33,888 bases of DNA from Streptomyces aurantiacus (lineage in GTDB: Bacteria; Actinomycetota; Actinomycetes; Streptomycetales; Streptomycetaceae): contig NZ_LIPP01000093.1 of assembly GCF_001418335.1 (NCBI RefSeq), positions 11,249 through 45,136 of the forward strand. The letters are read 5' to 3'. A program made the translations under genes and the position numbers. The notes under the pieces are model-generated. The model was not told the DNA's origin. It ran no database searches and was given only the letters and a program-made list of their open reading frames with translations. Below are positions 15,098-23,744 of the stretch, piece by piece (position 1 is the first letter of the stretch; the number at the start of each line of letters is the position of its first letter).

Positions 15098-16891
15098 ATG
15101 CCCGTGTTCGACGATGGTCAGACCGAGACCCGTACGCCCGTGTCGTCGGTGGTCGAGACCGACGTCCTCATCGTCGGCTCCGGACCGGCCGGCGCGTCGG
15201 CGGCGTTGCTCCTCTCGACGCTGGGCGTCGACAACATGGTGATCACGAAGTACCGGTGGACGGCGAACACGCCGAGGGCGCACATCACCAACCAGCGGGC
15301 GATGGAGATCTTCCGGGACATGGGCATCGAGGATCAGGTCCTCGCCGACGCCACGCCGCACCACCTGGTCGGCGACACGGTCTTCTGTACGTCGATCGCC
15401 GGTGAGGAGATCGGGCGTATCCATACCTGGGGAACCCACCCGGCGCGTGAAGCCGACTACCAACTGGCGTCGCCTTGCCTCGTGGTGGACATCCCGCAGA
15501 ACTACCTTGAGCCGATCCTGGTCAAGAACGCGACCGTGCGAGGCACGCAGACGCGGTTCTCCACGGAGTACCTCTCGCACGTGCAGGACGCGGACGGCGT
15601 CGACGTCCTGGCCAGGGACCGGCTGACCGGTGCGGAGTACACCATCCGGGCCAAATACCTGATCGGCGCCGACGGTGCCCGGTCCAAGGTCGCCGCGGAC
15701 ATCGGCCTGCCGTACGAAGGCGCGATGGACATCGCCGGGTCGATGAACATCACGTTCAAGGCCGACATCGAGCGTTACGTCGGGCACCGGCCCTCTGTCC
15801 TCTACTGGGTGATCCAGCCGGGGGCGAACGTCGGAGGCATCGGGGCCGGCCTGGTGCGCATGGTGCGTCCGTGGAACGAGTGGCTGATCGTCTGGGGCTA
15901 CGACATCAACGAGGAGCCGCCCGCCGTCGACGAGGCGGCCGCGACCCAGATCGTGCGCGATCTCCTCGGTATGCCCGACATCGACGTCGAGATCACCGGC
16001 ACCAGCCTGTGGGGCAACAACGAGATGTACGCCAAGCACCTGCAGAAGGGCCGCGTCTTCTGCGCCGGGGACGCGATCCACCGGCATCCGCCGAGCAACG
16101 GGCTGGGCTCCAACACCTCGATCCAGGACTCCTACAACCTGGCCTGGAAGCTCGCCCTCGTGCTGCGCGGTCAGGCCGACCGGAGTCTGCTCGACACCTA
16201 CTCGGCCGAGCGGGCGCCGGTCGCCGAGCGCATCGTCCGACGGGCGAACCGGTCCAGCCGTGAGTTCGTGCAGTTCTTCGAGGTGCTCGGACTGCTCGAC
16301 GCCACGACGGAGGCCGAGATGGTCGCGGCGATCGAGGAGCGGAAGGCCAACACGCCCGAGGGCGCGGCCAAGCGCGCCGCCCTGGTCGCCGCGATGGAAC
16401 TCAAGAACTACGAGTTCAACGCCCACGGGGTGGACCTCGGGCAGTTCTACCGGTCGGCCGCGATCGTCTCCGACGGATCTTCGCTGCCCGCGCCCGGCCG
16501 TGATGCCGACCTGTACTACGAGATGTCCACCGTGCCCGGCTCGCGCCTGCCGCACGCCTGGGTCGGTGACACCATGCACAGGACGGCGATGATGGACCTC
16601 GCCCCCTACGACCGCTTCACCCTCGTCACCGGCATCGCCGGCGAAGCGTGGGCCTCGGTGGTCGACAAAGTCGCGCACGAGTTCGGGATTCCGCTCGGCA
16701 CCGTCGTCATCGGGCCGGGCCAGGAGGTCACCGACCTCTACTACGACTGGGCGAAGCTGCGCGAGATCGACGAGAGCGGTGCCGTACTGGTGCGGCCCGA
16801 CAAGCACATCGCCTGGCGCTCGGTGACCTTGCCCGAGGACCCCGAGGGCGCTCTGCGTACGGCGATGCGCCAGATCCTGGGAAAGGCGTGA
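15098..16891 (+). CDS. FAD-dependent phenol/resorcinol hydroxylase (TfdB-like)
   Basis: A 597-residue flavoprotein from ATG 15098, with gaggaaagg at 15081-15089 as ribosome site. Class A flavin monooxygenase motifs are the Rossmann loop DVLIVGSGPAGASAAL (Gly27-Gly32), the DG motif YLIGADGARSKVA, and the GD motif GRVFCAGDAIHRHPPSNGLG. WTANTPRAHITNQRAMEI is typical of the 2,4-dichlorophenol 6-monooxygenase/TfdB subfamily, and the thioredoxin-like C-terminal domain is present. With the next two genes it would hydroxylate resorcinol or a related phenol to hydroxyquinol using NAD(P)H and O2. The exact substrate, including whether chlorinated phenols are accepted, is inference. A degraded relative lies at 20100-20399. 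Confidence 0.9.
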   Translation: MPVFDDGQTETRTPVSSVVETDVLIVGSGPAGASAALLLSTLGVDNMVITKYRWTANTPRAHITNQRAMEIFRDMGIEDQVLADATPHHLVGDTVFCTSIAGEEIGRIHTWGTHPAREADYQLASPCLVVDIPQNYLEPILVKNATVRGTQTRFSTEYLSHVQDADGVDVLARDRLTGAEYTIRAKYLIGADGARSKVAADIGLPYEGAMDIAGSMNITFKADIERYVGHRPSVLYWVIQPGANVGGIGAGLVRMVRPWNEWLIVWGYDINEEPPAVDEAAATQIVRDLLGMPDIDVEITGTSLWGNNEMYAKHLQKGRVFCAGDAIHRHPPSNGLGSNTSIQDSYNLAWKLALVLRGQADRSLLDTYSAERAPVAERIVRRANRSSREFVQFFEVLGLLDATTEAEMVAAIEERKANTPEGAAKRAALVAAMELKNYEFNAHGVDLGQFYRSAAIVSDGSSLPAPGRDADLYYEMSTVPGSRLPHAWVGDTMHRTAMMDLAPYDRFTLVTGIAGEAWASVVDKVAHEFGIPLGTVVIGPGQEVTDLYYDWAKLREIDESGAVLVRPDKHIAWRSVTLPEDPEGALRTAMRQILGKA

Positions 16892-16896
16892 ACGAC

Positions 16897-17952
16897 ATGC
16901 GGTTCGACCACGAGACACTCGCGCAGCGGGTGCGGTTCGCCTCAGCCGCGGCAGCGGAGAACCTGGTGGACGAGATCAAGGAGCTCGGCGCGGCGCGGGT
17001 CATGGTGATCGCCGCGGAGTCCGAACGCGAACTCGCCCACCGGATCGCCGCGCAGTTGCCCGTGGCGCACTGGCACCACGAGGTGGCCATGCACGTGCCG
17101 GTCGAGGTCGCCGAGCGGGCCAGAGAACAGGCCGGCGCCCATCGCGTCGACGCCCTCGTCTGCATCGGCGGCGGCTCGACGACCGGCCTGGCCAAGGCCG
17201 TGGCGCTCACCACAGGTCTGCCCATCGTCGCGGTGCCGACCACGTACGCGGGCTCGGAGGCCACCAACGTCTGGGGACTCACCGAGCACGCCCGGAAGAC
17301 CACCGGCACCGACCCCCGGGTACTCCCGCGAACGATCGTGTACGACGCGACGCTCATGCTCACCCTGCCGGTCGACCTGAGCGTGGCGTCCGGCCTCAAC
17401 GCCCTGGCCCACTGCGTCGACTCGATGTGGGCCCCACGGGCCGACCCGATCGACCGGGCACTGGCCGGCGAGGGGATCCGGGCCCTGCGCATCGGACTGC
17501 CGCTGGTCGCCGACGAGCCGGGCGGCCTCGACGGGCGTGAACACGCGCTGTACGGCGCCTACCTCTCCGCGGTGGCGTTCGCCTCTGCGGGATCGGGACT
17601 CCACCACAAGATCTGTCACGTGCTCGGCGGCATGTTCGACCTTCCGCACGCCCAGACCCATGCCGTCGTCCTTCCTCATGTACTCGCCTTCAACGCGCCG
17701 GCGGCGCCGGAGGCCGAACGACGTATCGCAGCCGCCTTCGACGCCGGGTCCGCGACCGGCGGGCTCGCCCGACTGCGCACTCGGCTCGACGCGCCCCGGG
17801 CTCTTCGCGACTACGGCATGCCGGAGTCCGGCATCGCCCCCGCCGCGGAAGCGATCCTCGCCGCCGCGCCGCCGGGCAATCCGACCCCCGTGACCTCCGA
17901 CAACATCACCGGGCTGCTGCGTGCGGCCTGGGAAGGAGCAGAGCCCCGATGA
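16897..17952 (+). CDS. Maleylacetate reductase
   Basis: A 351-residue iron-alcohol-dehydrogenase-type protein. ATG 16897 is preferred over GTG 16888 because the ggaaagg site at 16880-16886 is too close to the GTG. Family motifs are [19 protein letters not shown] (NAD(P)H-binding loop), [55 protein letters not shown] and [12 protein letters not shown]. The enzyme reduces maleylacetate to 3-oxoadipate. It sits between the hydroxylase (5 nt gap) and the dioxygenase (4 nt overlap), which defines a hydroxyquinol catabolic operon. No key residue appears lost. Confidence 0.93.
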   Translation: MRFDHETLAQRVRFASAAAAENLVDEIKELGAARVMVIAAESERELAHRIAAQLPVAHWHHEVAMHVPVEVAERAREQAGAHRVDALVCIGGGSTTGLAKAVALTTGLPIVAVPTTYAGSEATNVWGLTEHARKTTGTDPRVLPRTIVYDATLMLTLPVDLSVASGLNALAHCVDSMWAPRADPIDRALAGEGIRALRIGLPLVADEPGGLDGREHALYGAYLSAVAFASAGSGLHHKICHVLGGMFDLPHAQTHAVVLPHVLAFNAPAAPEAERRIAAAFDAGSATGGLARLRTRLDAPRALRDYGMPESGIAPAAEAILAAAPPGNPTPVTSDNITGLLRAAWEGAEPR

Positions 17953-18836
17953 CCGACACTGTCTCCGCGGAACAGGAGCGTCGCGAGGCGGACCTGGTCG
18001 CGCGCGTTGTAAGTTCGTTCGACGACTGCCCCGACCCCCGGCTCAAGCAGCTGATGACCTCGCTCACGCACCATCTGCATGCCTTCGCCCGCGACGTCCG
18101 CCTGACCGAGGAAGAGTGGACCAGGGGAATCGAGTTCCTCACCGCAGCCGGGCACATCACGGACGACAAACGCCAGGAATTCATCCTGCTCTCCGACGTA
18201 CTCGGCCTTTCCATGCAGACCATCGGCATCAACAACGAGGCGTACGGCGACGCCACCGAGGCGACGGTCTTCGGTCCGTTCTTCGTCGAGAACAGCCCTG
18301 AGATCCCCGTCGGCGGCTCCATCTCGGCCGGCGCGACCGGCGAACCGTGCTGGGTCGAGGGCACCGTCTCCGACAGCGACGGACACCCGGTCGCCGGCGC
18401 TCGCATCGAGGTCTGGGAGGCCGACGCGGAAGGCCTCTACGACGTCCAGCACGACGACGGCCGGACCGCAGGCCGCGGTCATCTGTTCACCGATACCGAG
18501 GGACGCTACTCGTTCTGGGGCGTCACACCGACGCCGTACCCTATCCCCCACGACGGTCCCGTGGGCAGGATGCTCGCGGCCGTCGGCCGATCGCCCATGC
18601 GAGCCTCGCACCTGCACTTCATGGTCAGCGCCGCAGGACAGCGCACGCTGGTCACCCACATCTTCGTCCACGGCGACGAACTGCTCGACTCGGACACGGT
18701 GTTCGGGGTCAAGTCGTCCCTGGTGAAGGTGTTCGAACGCCAAACCCCCGGCTCTCCGACGCCGGACGGTCACGCGGTCGACGGTTCATGGTCGAGGGTC
18801 TCCTTCGACATCGTGCTGGCCCCGGCCGGTACGTGA
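17949..18836 (+). CDS. Hydroxyquinol 1,2-dioxygenase (intradiol)
   Basis: A 295-residue intradiol ring-cleavage enzyme. The N-terminal catechol-dioxygenase linker domain covers about 20-120 (ending [14 protein letters not shown]), followed by a beta-sandwich with [22 protein letters not shown]. The four Fe(III) ligands fall at Tyr164 (GLYDVQ), Tyr197 ([10 protein letters not shown]), His221 and His223 (SHLHFMV). These are the same numbers I recall for the characterised Nocardioides simplex hydroxyquinol dioxygenase. It opens hydroxyquinol to maleylacetate, the substrate of the upstream reductase. Its ATG overlaps the reductase stop. A hairpin at 19079-19099 may end the transcript. Confidence 0.93.
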   Translation: MTDTVSAEQERREADLVARVVSSFDDCPDPRLKQLMTSLTHHLHAFARDVRLTEEEWTRGIEFLTAAGHITDDKRQEFILLSDVLGLSMQTIGINNEAYGDATEATVFGPFFVENSPEIPVGGSISAGATGEPCWVEGTVSDSDGHPVAGARIEVWEADAEGLYDVQHDDGRTAGRGHLFTDTEGRYSFWGVTPTPYPIPHDGPVGRMLAAVGRSPMRASHLHFMVSAAGQRTLVTHIFVHGDELLDSDTVFGVKSSLVKVFERQTPGSPTPDGHAVDGSWSRVSFDIVLAPAGT

Positions 18837-19078
18837 CCGTTCGGTGTGCTTCCCACCGGCCGACGCGCGTTCGCGGGAGGCTGGTGGGGCTGCCGAACCG
18901 GGCGGCCCACGCGACGAAGTGACGGGTGAGCCCGGGCCCGTGAACACCGTCCTCCACCGCGGCCAGTACCGGGCCGCCGAACGAGCGTAGCCAGGTCCGC
19001 TGCCTGCGGCGTCCGGCCGCCGTGGCCTCCGACAGCTCGGAGCCCGAGGTGGCCTGAACCGACCGTCCCGTTCCCTGT
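18837..19078 (-). other. Intergenic stretch with an unexplained coding-like minus-strand frame
   Basis: No gene is assigned between the dioxygenase and the MHYT gene (18837-19280). On the minus strand an uninterrupted frame of about 80 codons reads RRRQRTWLRSFGGPVLAAV and LTRHFVAWAARFGSPTSLP, with mostly G/C third positions and a fairly natural residue mix. It has no clear start or ribosome site and runs into the dioxygenase 3' end. I do not recognise a family. It may be a gene remnant or chance openness in GC-rich DNA. Confidence 0.25.
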
Positions 19079-19099
19079 GCCCCGCTGACCCAGCGGGGC
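19079..19099 (+). terminator. Hairpin, possible terminator of the hydroxyquinol operon
   Basis: A perfect 9-bp inverted repeat pairs GCCCCGCTG (19079-19087) with CAGCGGGGC (19091-19099) around a 3-nt loop. It lies about 240 nt after the dioxygenase stop and before the MHYT gene. No T-run follows, so it could equally be a bidirectional or incidental hairpin. Confidence 0.4.
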
Positions 19100-19280
19100 C
19101 GCCGTGCGCTCCGGTCCCGGCCGCCGGGCCCCAACACACGTGCGGCACGGGCGGGCACGGATACACCCCGCGCTCACCGTGACCGCCCACACCCCTGCCC
19201 CGACTTCAGCGGGACTCAGCGGACCGCTCCGCTCCGCCCGGTCGCGGCTCGTCCCGCCGTCCCGCACGAAGGGAACCTGT

Positions 19281-20072
19281 GTGACCGCCACCGTCTCCAA
19301 CTTCGACTACGGCCTCGTGACGCCGATCGCCGCCTACCTGATGGCCACCGTCGGGGCCGCTCTCGGGCTGCGGTGCACCACACGATCGCTGCGACGCCCC
19401 CACCACAGGGCGAGATGGCTGGCCCTGGGCGCCGTATCGTTCGGCTGCGGAATCTGGGCCATGCACTTCATCGCCATGATCGGCTTCGACATCAAAGGCG
19501 CGGCGGTCCACTACGACCGGGACCAGACGCTACTCAGCCTCGTGGTCGTCATCGCCTGCGTCGCCGGCGGCATGTTCCTCGTCGGCTACCGAGGCCGCTC
19601 CCCGTCGACCCTGGTGACGGCCGGCATCATCACCGGGAACGGGGTGGTGACCATGCACGGCCTCGGTATGAGCGCCATCAAGGTCGACGGCAGCCTCCAC
19701 TACGACGGTCGCATCGTGATTCTCACCTTCCTCTTCACCATCGTGATCGCCACGGCGGCACTGTGGGCGGCGGTCTCCATCCATGCCCTGTGGTCCAGCA
19801 TGGGCGCGAGTCTGATCATGGGGGTGGCGGTGACCGGCATGCACTACATGGGCATGGCCGCCCTCTCCGTCCAGCTCACCGGCCGGGCCGCGGCTGAGGA
19901 GTCGAGCAGCAATCTGGGGTTCCTCATGGCCATGCTCGCCGGTCCGCTCACCGTCCTCCTGATCGCCACGACCATCGTCATGTTCGACCCCGACATGATG
20001 AGCGGTGACGAAGACCTGGACCGGGCGGCATCGGCACCGCGCGGGGCCGACTCCGCCCACCCCGTGCAGTAG
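19281..20072 (+). CDS. MHYT-domain integral membrane sensor
   Basis: A 263-residue protein from GTG 19281, with gaaggga at 19268-19274 as ribosome site. About seven TM helices are evident. Three MHYT-type motifs sit at helix ends: MHFIAM (61-66), MHGLGM (125-130) and MHYMGM (187-192). The family is proposed to coordinate a metal such as copper and to sense O2, CO or NO. Here there is no GGDEF, EAL or kinase output domain, only a short acidic C-terminal tail, so a partner or a different role is needed. It stands alone between two catabolic blocks, with no operon partner visible. Confidence 0.9.
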   Translation: MTATVSNFDYGLVTPIAAYLMATVGAALGLRCTTRSLRRPHHRARWLALGAVSFGCGIWAMHFIAMIGFDIKGAAVHYDRDQTLLSLVVVIACVAGGMFLVGYRGRSPSTLVTAGIITGNGVVTMHGLGMSAIKVDGSLHYDGRIVILTFLFTIVIATAALWAAVSIHALWSSMGASLIMGVAVTGMHYMGMAALSVQLTGRAAAEESSSNLGFLMAMLAGPLTVLLIATTIVMFDPDMMSGDEDLDRAASAPRGADSAHPVQ

Positions 20073-20099
20073 GCGTCCTGGTTGCCCGTCAACCGGTTC

Positions 20100-20399
20100 G
20101 ACCAACTGGTCGGCGTGCTCGGTCAGGTTCTCGTCGCCGGTGCCCACGGTGTGGATGCGTCCGAGCGAAGTGGCGAACACATCGGCGCCCATGAGACAGC
20201 TCGAAGTGCCCCTCTCCAACGCCTCCTTGTCGATTCCGAGGCGTCGGAGGATCTCTGTCGTGCTCTGGTCGGTGATGTGGGCGCGCGGAGTGCCCGCGGG
20301 CCGACCGCACTTGGTCACCGGCTGAGTGTGTACACCGTAGGTGGCCGGCTACAGCGCCGCGGTGCCGCCGACGGGCCCGCTGTCCGCGACCAGGGTTGG
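20100..20399 (-). pseudogene. Decayed N-terminus of a second TfdB-like FAD hydroxylase
   Basis: On the minus strand one frame reads LVADSGPVGGTAAL, an in-frame TAG (complement 20349-20351), then TYGVHTQPVTKCGR, TPRAHITDQSTTEILRRLGI and LGRIHTVGTGDEN. This lines up in order with DVLIVGSGPAGASAAL, WTANTPRAHITNQRAMEIFR and IGRIHTWGT of the hydroxylase at 15098. The first Gly of the FAD loop is replaced by Asp, there is a nonsense codon, and homology stops near 20100. The rest of the roughly 600-residue protein is absent, its place taken by the MHYT gene. The frame is otherwise preserved, suggesting fairly recent decay. Confidence 0.85.
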
Positions 20400-20726
20400 T
20401 GTCGTGGATCTGAGGGGCTCTCGTGCAGTCTCCGCCGGACCTGTGCGGGGCTCGGGGGAGGCCCTGGCCCACGGTCGCACCGTCACGTGCCCTGGACGTG
20501 AACACCGTGAGGGCCGATTTGACAGGTGTACGGGGGGGCCGCCCGCCCGGAGCTTCCAGACCCCCGCTCCGCGGAGGTCCCACTCCTGTTCGCGTGGGCG
20601 TCTGGACGCGCTTCGGCACCGAGCCGGTCCTTGCCGGCGCCGGTCCGGCCCCTGTCGATGTCCATGCGCTCTGCCCGGCGAAGTAACCCGCGCGAGACAT
20701 GGACGAAAGAACTGCCTGCCGGGCAC
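20400..20726. other. Intergenic, nothing recognised
   Basis: No gene, RNA or convincing hairpin was found. Open frames here are short and have no family features or ribosome sites. Immediately downstream the sequence becomes promoter-like. Confidence 0.5.
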
Positions 20727-20769
20727 TCGACACGACGCGACCTGAGGTCTACTTTGGAAACAGATTTCA
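20727..20769 (+). promoter_or_regulatory. Probable promoter and IclR-like operator of the 20792 operon
   Basis: TCGACA (20727-20732) and TACTTT (20750-20755) are spaced 17 bp and form a reasonable promoter. Overlapping the -10 and the expected start point is TGGAAACAGATTTCA (20755-20769), an imperfect palindrome. It matches TGGAATCAAATTCCA at 24106-24120 at 12 of 15 positions. Both resemble the classical IclR operator pattern TGGAAAT-N-ATTTCCA. Overlap with the start point favours repression. Confidence 0.55.
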
Positions 20770-20791
20770 CCTGACGGAATGGAGGTCAAGT

Positions 20792-22447
20792 GTGAGCACG
20801 GCACCTGTTGAGGCGTCGACCTCGGTGGCGATTGCCGGAGGCGGGCCTGTTGGGATGGCGCTCGCCATCGACCTGGCGCAGCGTGGTGTGGCCAGCGTGG
20901 TCTTCGAAAGCCGCGCCGAAGGAGACCGCTTCTCGGCTCGCACCAACATGACAAACGTCCGTTCGATGGAGCACTTTCGCCGTTGGGGGATCGCTGACGC
21001 ACTGCGGGAGAACGACCCCGTGAGTCCGCGGATCCAGCGGGACGTGGCCTTCGTGACACGATTGAACGGGCATCTGATCCAGCACTTCCCCCGGGCCTAC
21101 GAGTGGTCCGAGCGGCTGCCGGTCGCCTCGGAGGTCGCCGAGTGGGCGCCCAATGAGGCGATCGAGAAGACCCTGCGGGCCCGGGCCGCGGAACTCCCGC
21201 TGATCGATGTGCGCTTCGGGCATGAGGTCGAGTCGTTCGAGCAGGACGACGACGGTGTCACCGTGCACGTGACCGGGCCCGACGGGCCGCGGACGTTCCG
21301 CGGTAGCTACCTCGTGGCCGCGGACGGAAGCCGGTCCCGGCTGCGTGGCCGGATCCTCAATGTGCGCTTGGAGGGCAAGGCCAACCTGGCGCGGAGCTTC
21401 CTCTGGCATCTGCGTGCCCCCGGGCTCGCCGAGCACTGGAAGGCCTCACCCATGGTGTCCATGACGCTCTTCTACAACGAGGACCGCTCCTGCGACAGCC
21501 TGGTACCGCAGTCCGGCGAGGACCAGTGGGCGTACTTCTGTTCGCCGGTTCCCGACCACATCGACGGCGACGACTGGGAGGCATGCCGCGACATGCTCTT
21601 CCGTGCGGTCGGCGCCGAGTTCGAGGTCGAGCCGTTGGAGGGCGGGACGTTCATCACCCACTCGATGCAGGCACCGCGCTACGACTTCGGCCGGGTGCTG
21701 CTGGCGGGAGACGCCGCCCACCTGGTCTCCCCGATGGGCGGGTTCGGTATGAACATCGGCATCGGGGACGCCGCCGACCTCGGATGGAAGCTCGGGGCGC
21801 TCGTCCAGGGCTGGGGCGGCCCCCTGCTCCTGGCGAGCTACAGCATCGAGCGGGGCGAAGCGGCCCGGTTCATCCTCGACGGCTGCGAGCGCAACCAGGC
21901 CGTGGGCGCGTCGCAGTTGGTGCGCGACGGTATAGAGGACCCGGGTCCGCGAGGGGATGCCGTGCGCGCCGAGGTCGCCGAGGACATCCGGGTGCAGAAG
22001 GCCCGACAGTTCAAGCGCATGGGCGGCCAACTGGGCTACCGGTACTCCAGCTCGCCGATCATCCTGCGCGACGGCGTGGAGGAGCCGGCGGCTGACTTCG
22101 AGGACTACGTCCCCTCGGCGGCGCCCGGTAACCGGGCTCCCCACCACTGGCTCAAGGACGGTTCTTCGCTCTACGACCACATCGGCCAGGGGTTCACCCT
22201 CCTGGTGCTGGACGACATTGAGACCGGGCCGCTGCGCCGGGCGGCCGCCGCGCGCGGTGTACCGCTCGACGTGGTCGCGCCCGGCGAGCCCGACCGGGCT
22301 GCCCTGCACGACCTCTACCTGGCACCCGCGACGTTGCTCCGCTCGGACCACCACGTCGCCTGGCGAGGTCATGAGCTCGGCGACGTCGACCGTCTGCTCG
22401 ACGTCGTCACCGGGTCGTCGGCCTGGTCGGCGACCGTCACCCCGTGA
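20792..22447 (+). CDS. FAD-dependent aromatic hydroxylase (MhpA/PheA-like)
   Basis: A 551-residue class A flavoprotein monooxygenase. GTG 20792 is chosen because ggaggt sits at 20781-20786; an upstream ATG in frame (20699) lacks a site and precedes the promoter-like sequence. Motifs are SVAIAGGGPVGMALAIDLA (FAD loop), YLVAADGSRSRLRG (DG motif), and GRVLLAGDAAHLVSPMGGFG (GD motif). SARTNMTNVRSMEHFRRWGI fits aromatic hydroxylases acting on phenolic substrates. It is the first gene of the uncharacterised catabolic island, so ring hydroxylation is the likely opening or second step. The substrate is unknown and the protein is only distantly like the hydroxylase at 15098. Confidence 0.88.
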   Translation: MSTAPVEASTSVAIAGGGPVGMALAIDLAQRGVASVVFESRAEGDRFSARTNMTNVRSMEHFRRWGIADALRENDPVSPRIQRDVAFVTRLNGHLIQHFPRAYEWSERLPVASEVAEWAPNEAIEKTLRARAAELPLIDVRFGHEVESFEQDDDGVTVHVTGPDGPRTFRGSYLVAADGSRSRLRGRILNVRLEGKANLARSFLWHLRAPGLAEHWKASPMVSMTLFYNEDRSCDSLVPQSGEDQWAYFCSPVPDHIDGDDWEACRDMLFRAVGAEFEVEPLEGGTFITHSMQAPRYDFGRVLLAGDAAHLVSPMGGFGMNIGIGDAADLGWKLGALVQGWGGPLLLASYSIERGEAARFILDGCERNQAVGASQLVRDGIEDPGPRGDAVRAEVAEDIRVQKARQFKRMGGQLGYRYSSSPIILRDGVEEPAADFEDYVPSAAPGNRAPHHWLKDGSSLYDHIGQGFTLLVLDDIETGPLRRAAAARGVPLDVVAPGEPDRAALHDLYLAPATLLRSDHHVAWRGHELGDVDRLLDVVTGSSAWSATVTP

Positions 22448-22487
22448 ATCGCGCCGGTCGGCGCCTCACCACACAAAGGAGTTCACC

Positions 22488-22946
22488 ATGCCCAAGGTCA
22501 CCCGTCTCGGACACGTCGGTCTCTTCGTCACCGATCCGGAGGTCATGCTTGAGTTCTACTCGGGCTTCCTCGGTATGACCGTGACCGACCGCGACGAGCG
22601 GCGCGTCTTCCTGAGCTCGCGCCCCGGCGAGGAGCACCACGAACTGCTCCTGGCGAAGAACGCGGAGCGGCACACCGACCCGCAGCAGCTGTCCTTCGTC
22701 GTCGAGTCGCTGTCGGACCTGCGGGAGTTCTACGCGCAGATCGTCGAGCGGAAGTACTCGATCGACCACGTCAACAACCACGGCAACGCGATCGGTTGCT
22801 ACTTCCGCGACCCCGAGGACAACCGTGTTGAGGTCTATTGGCACACGGGCATCGACTGGCCGCAGCCCTTCAGCCAGCCGATCGACCTGTTCCTGTCCGA
22901 GTCGGAGCTCCTCGGCGTGCTGGACGACATGAAGGCGTCGGTGTGA
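22488..22946 (+). CDS. VOC-superfamily protein (extradiol dioxygenase/glyoxalase-like)
   Basis: A 152-residue single-module protein from ATG 22488, with aaagga at 22475-22480 as ribosome site. It begins KVTRLGHVGLFVTDPEVML with candidate metal ligand His9. It continues with EEHHELLLAK and ends with the metal-binding strand DNRVEVYW, in which Glu115 is expected to be a ligand. Where type I extradiol enzymes usually have a His at the start of a strand (pattern H-x-a-F), this protein has QQLSFVVE, so one ligand may be missing or supplied by His50/His51. It could be a ring-cleaving dioxygenase or an isomerase/lyase; position between a hydroxylase and a hydrolase favours ring cleavage. Confidence 0.75.
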   Translation: MPKVTRLGHVGLFVTDPEVMLEFYSGFLGMTVTDRDERRVFLSSRPGEEHHELLLAKNAERHTDPQQLSFVVESLSDLREFYAQIVERKYSIDHVNNHGNAIGCYFRDPEDNRVEVYWHTGIDWPQPFSQPIDLFLSESELLGVLDDMKASV

Positions 22947-22977
22947 CCGGGCGGTGCCTCCCGGGAGGAGAGAGCTC

Positions 22978-23733
22978 TTGAAAGAAGGCATGATCGTCGA
23001 GGTCGTCGGCTTCAGAGGCCACGAGGACACCGTCATCGAGGGCTACCTCGCCCGGCCCGTGACCGCCGAACCGACGCCTGGAGTAGTGGTGCTCCACCAC
23101 GCGCCCGGACTCGACCCGTGGTGCAAGGAGGTGGTGCGGCGCTTCGCGTCCCGGGGCTACACGGCCATCTCTCCGCACCTCTATCACCGGCGCGGTCCCG
23201 GGCACTGGGCGGACGTCGCCGCCGCCGCACGTGCGGAGGGGCTCGCCAAGGCGATGCCGAACGAGCAGGTGATGGGCGACATCGCCGGCGCCGCCGAGTA
23301 CGTGCGGGCGCAACCCGGCGCCAACGGCAAGGTCGGCGTGATCGGCTTCTGCTCCGGCGGCCGGCAGGCGTTCCTGGCGGCCTGCGACGTGCCCTCCCTC
23401 GATGCGGCGGTGGACTGCTGGGGCGGGAGCATCTTCCCGCAACCCCCCGATCCCAGTCGCCCGGGTCCGGCGCCGAAGGGCGTCATCCACAGGGCGCCGG
23501 ACATGTCGATGCCACTTCTGGGGATCTTCGGCAACGAAGATCTCAACCCCACCCCGGAGCAGGTCGACGAGATGGAACGCGTGCTGACGAAACACGGGAA
23601 GTCGTTCGAGTTCTTCCGCTACGACGGTGCCGGCCATGCGTTCTTCGCCTCGGACAAGCCCAACTACCGGCAGGAGCAGGCCGTGGACGGGTGGGAGCGG
23701 GTCTTCGGGTTCTACCACGAGCACCTGCGCTGA
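22978..23733 (+). CDS. Dienelactone hydrolase-family alpha/beta hydrolase
   Basis: About 251 residues if started at TTG 22978, which has a strong ggaggag site at 22964-22970. The ATG at 22990 is an alternative with poorer spacing. The Cys-His-Asp triad of the family is visible: Cys125 in GFCSGGRQA, Asp188 in FGNEDLNP and His220 in GAGHAFFA. VVVLHHAPGLDPW forms the oxyanion region. Enzymes of this family hydrolyse dienelactone to maleylacetate or open related lactones and esters. In this operon it would act on the product of ring cleavage. The insertion around 152-178 (FPQPPDPSRPGPAPKG) is longer than in the smallest family members. Confidence 0.85.
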   Translation: MKEGMIVEVVGFRGHEDTVIEGYLARPVTAEPTPGVVVLHHAPGLDPWCKEVVRRFASRGYTAISPHLYHRRGPGHWADVAAAARAEGLAKAMPNEQVMGDIAGAAEYVRAQPGANGKVGVIGFCSGGRQAFLAACDVPSLDAAVDCWGGSIFPQPPDPSRPGPAPKGVIHRAPDMSMPLLGIFGNEDLNPTPEQVDEMERVLTKHGKSFEFFRYDGAGHAFFASDKPNYRQEQAVDGWERVFGFYHEHLR

Positions 23734-23744
23734 AGGAGGACAGC

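Noticed and set aside
14990..16918. Very long open frame antisense to the FAD hydroxylase (about 640 codons)
   Set aside because: It mirrors the sense gene's codon phase, has no family motifs or ribosome site, and such shadows are routine in GC-rich DNA. The same applies to the long antisense frame over 5207-7438.
20699..20791. In-frame upstream ATG for the FAD hydroxylase
   Set aside because: No ribosome site, the encoded segment is not family-like, and it would place the start upstream of the promoter- and operator-like sequence at 20727-20769.
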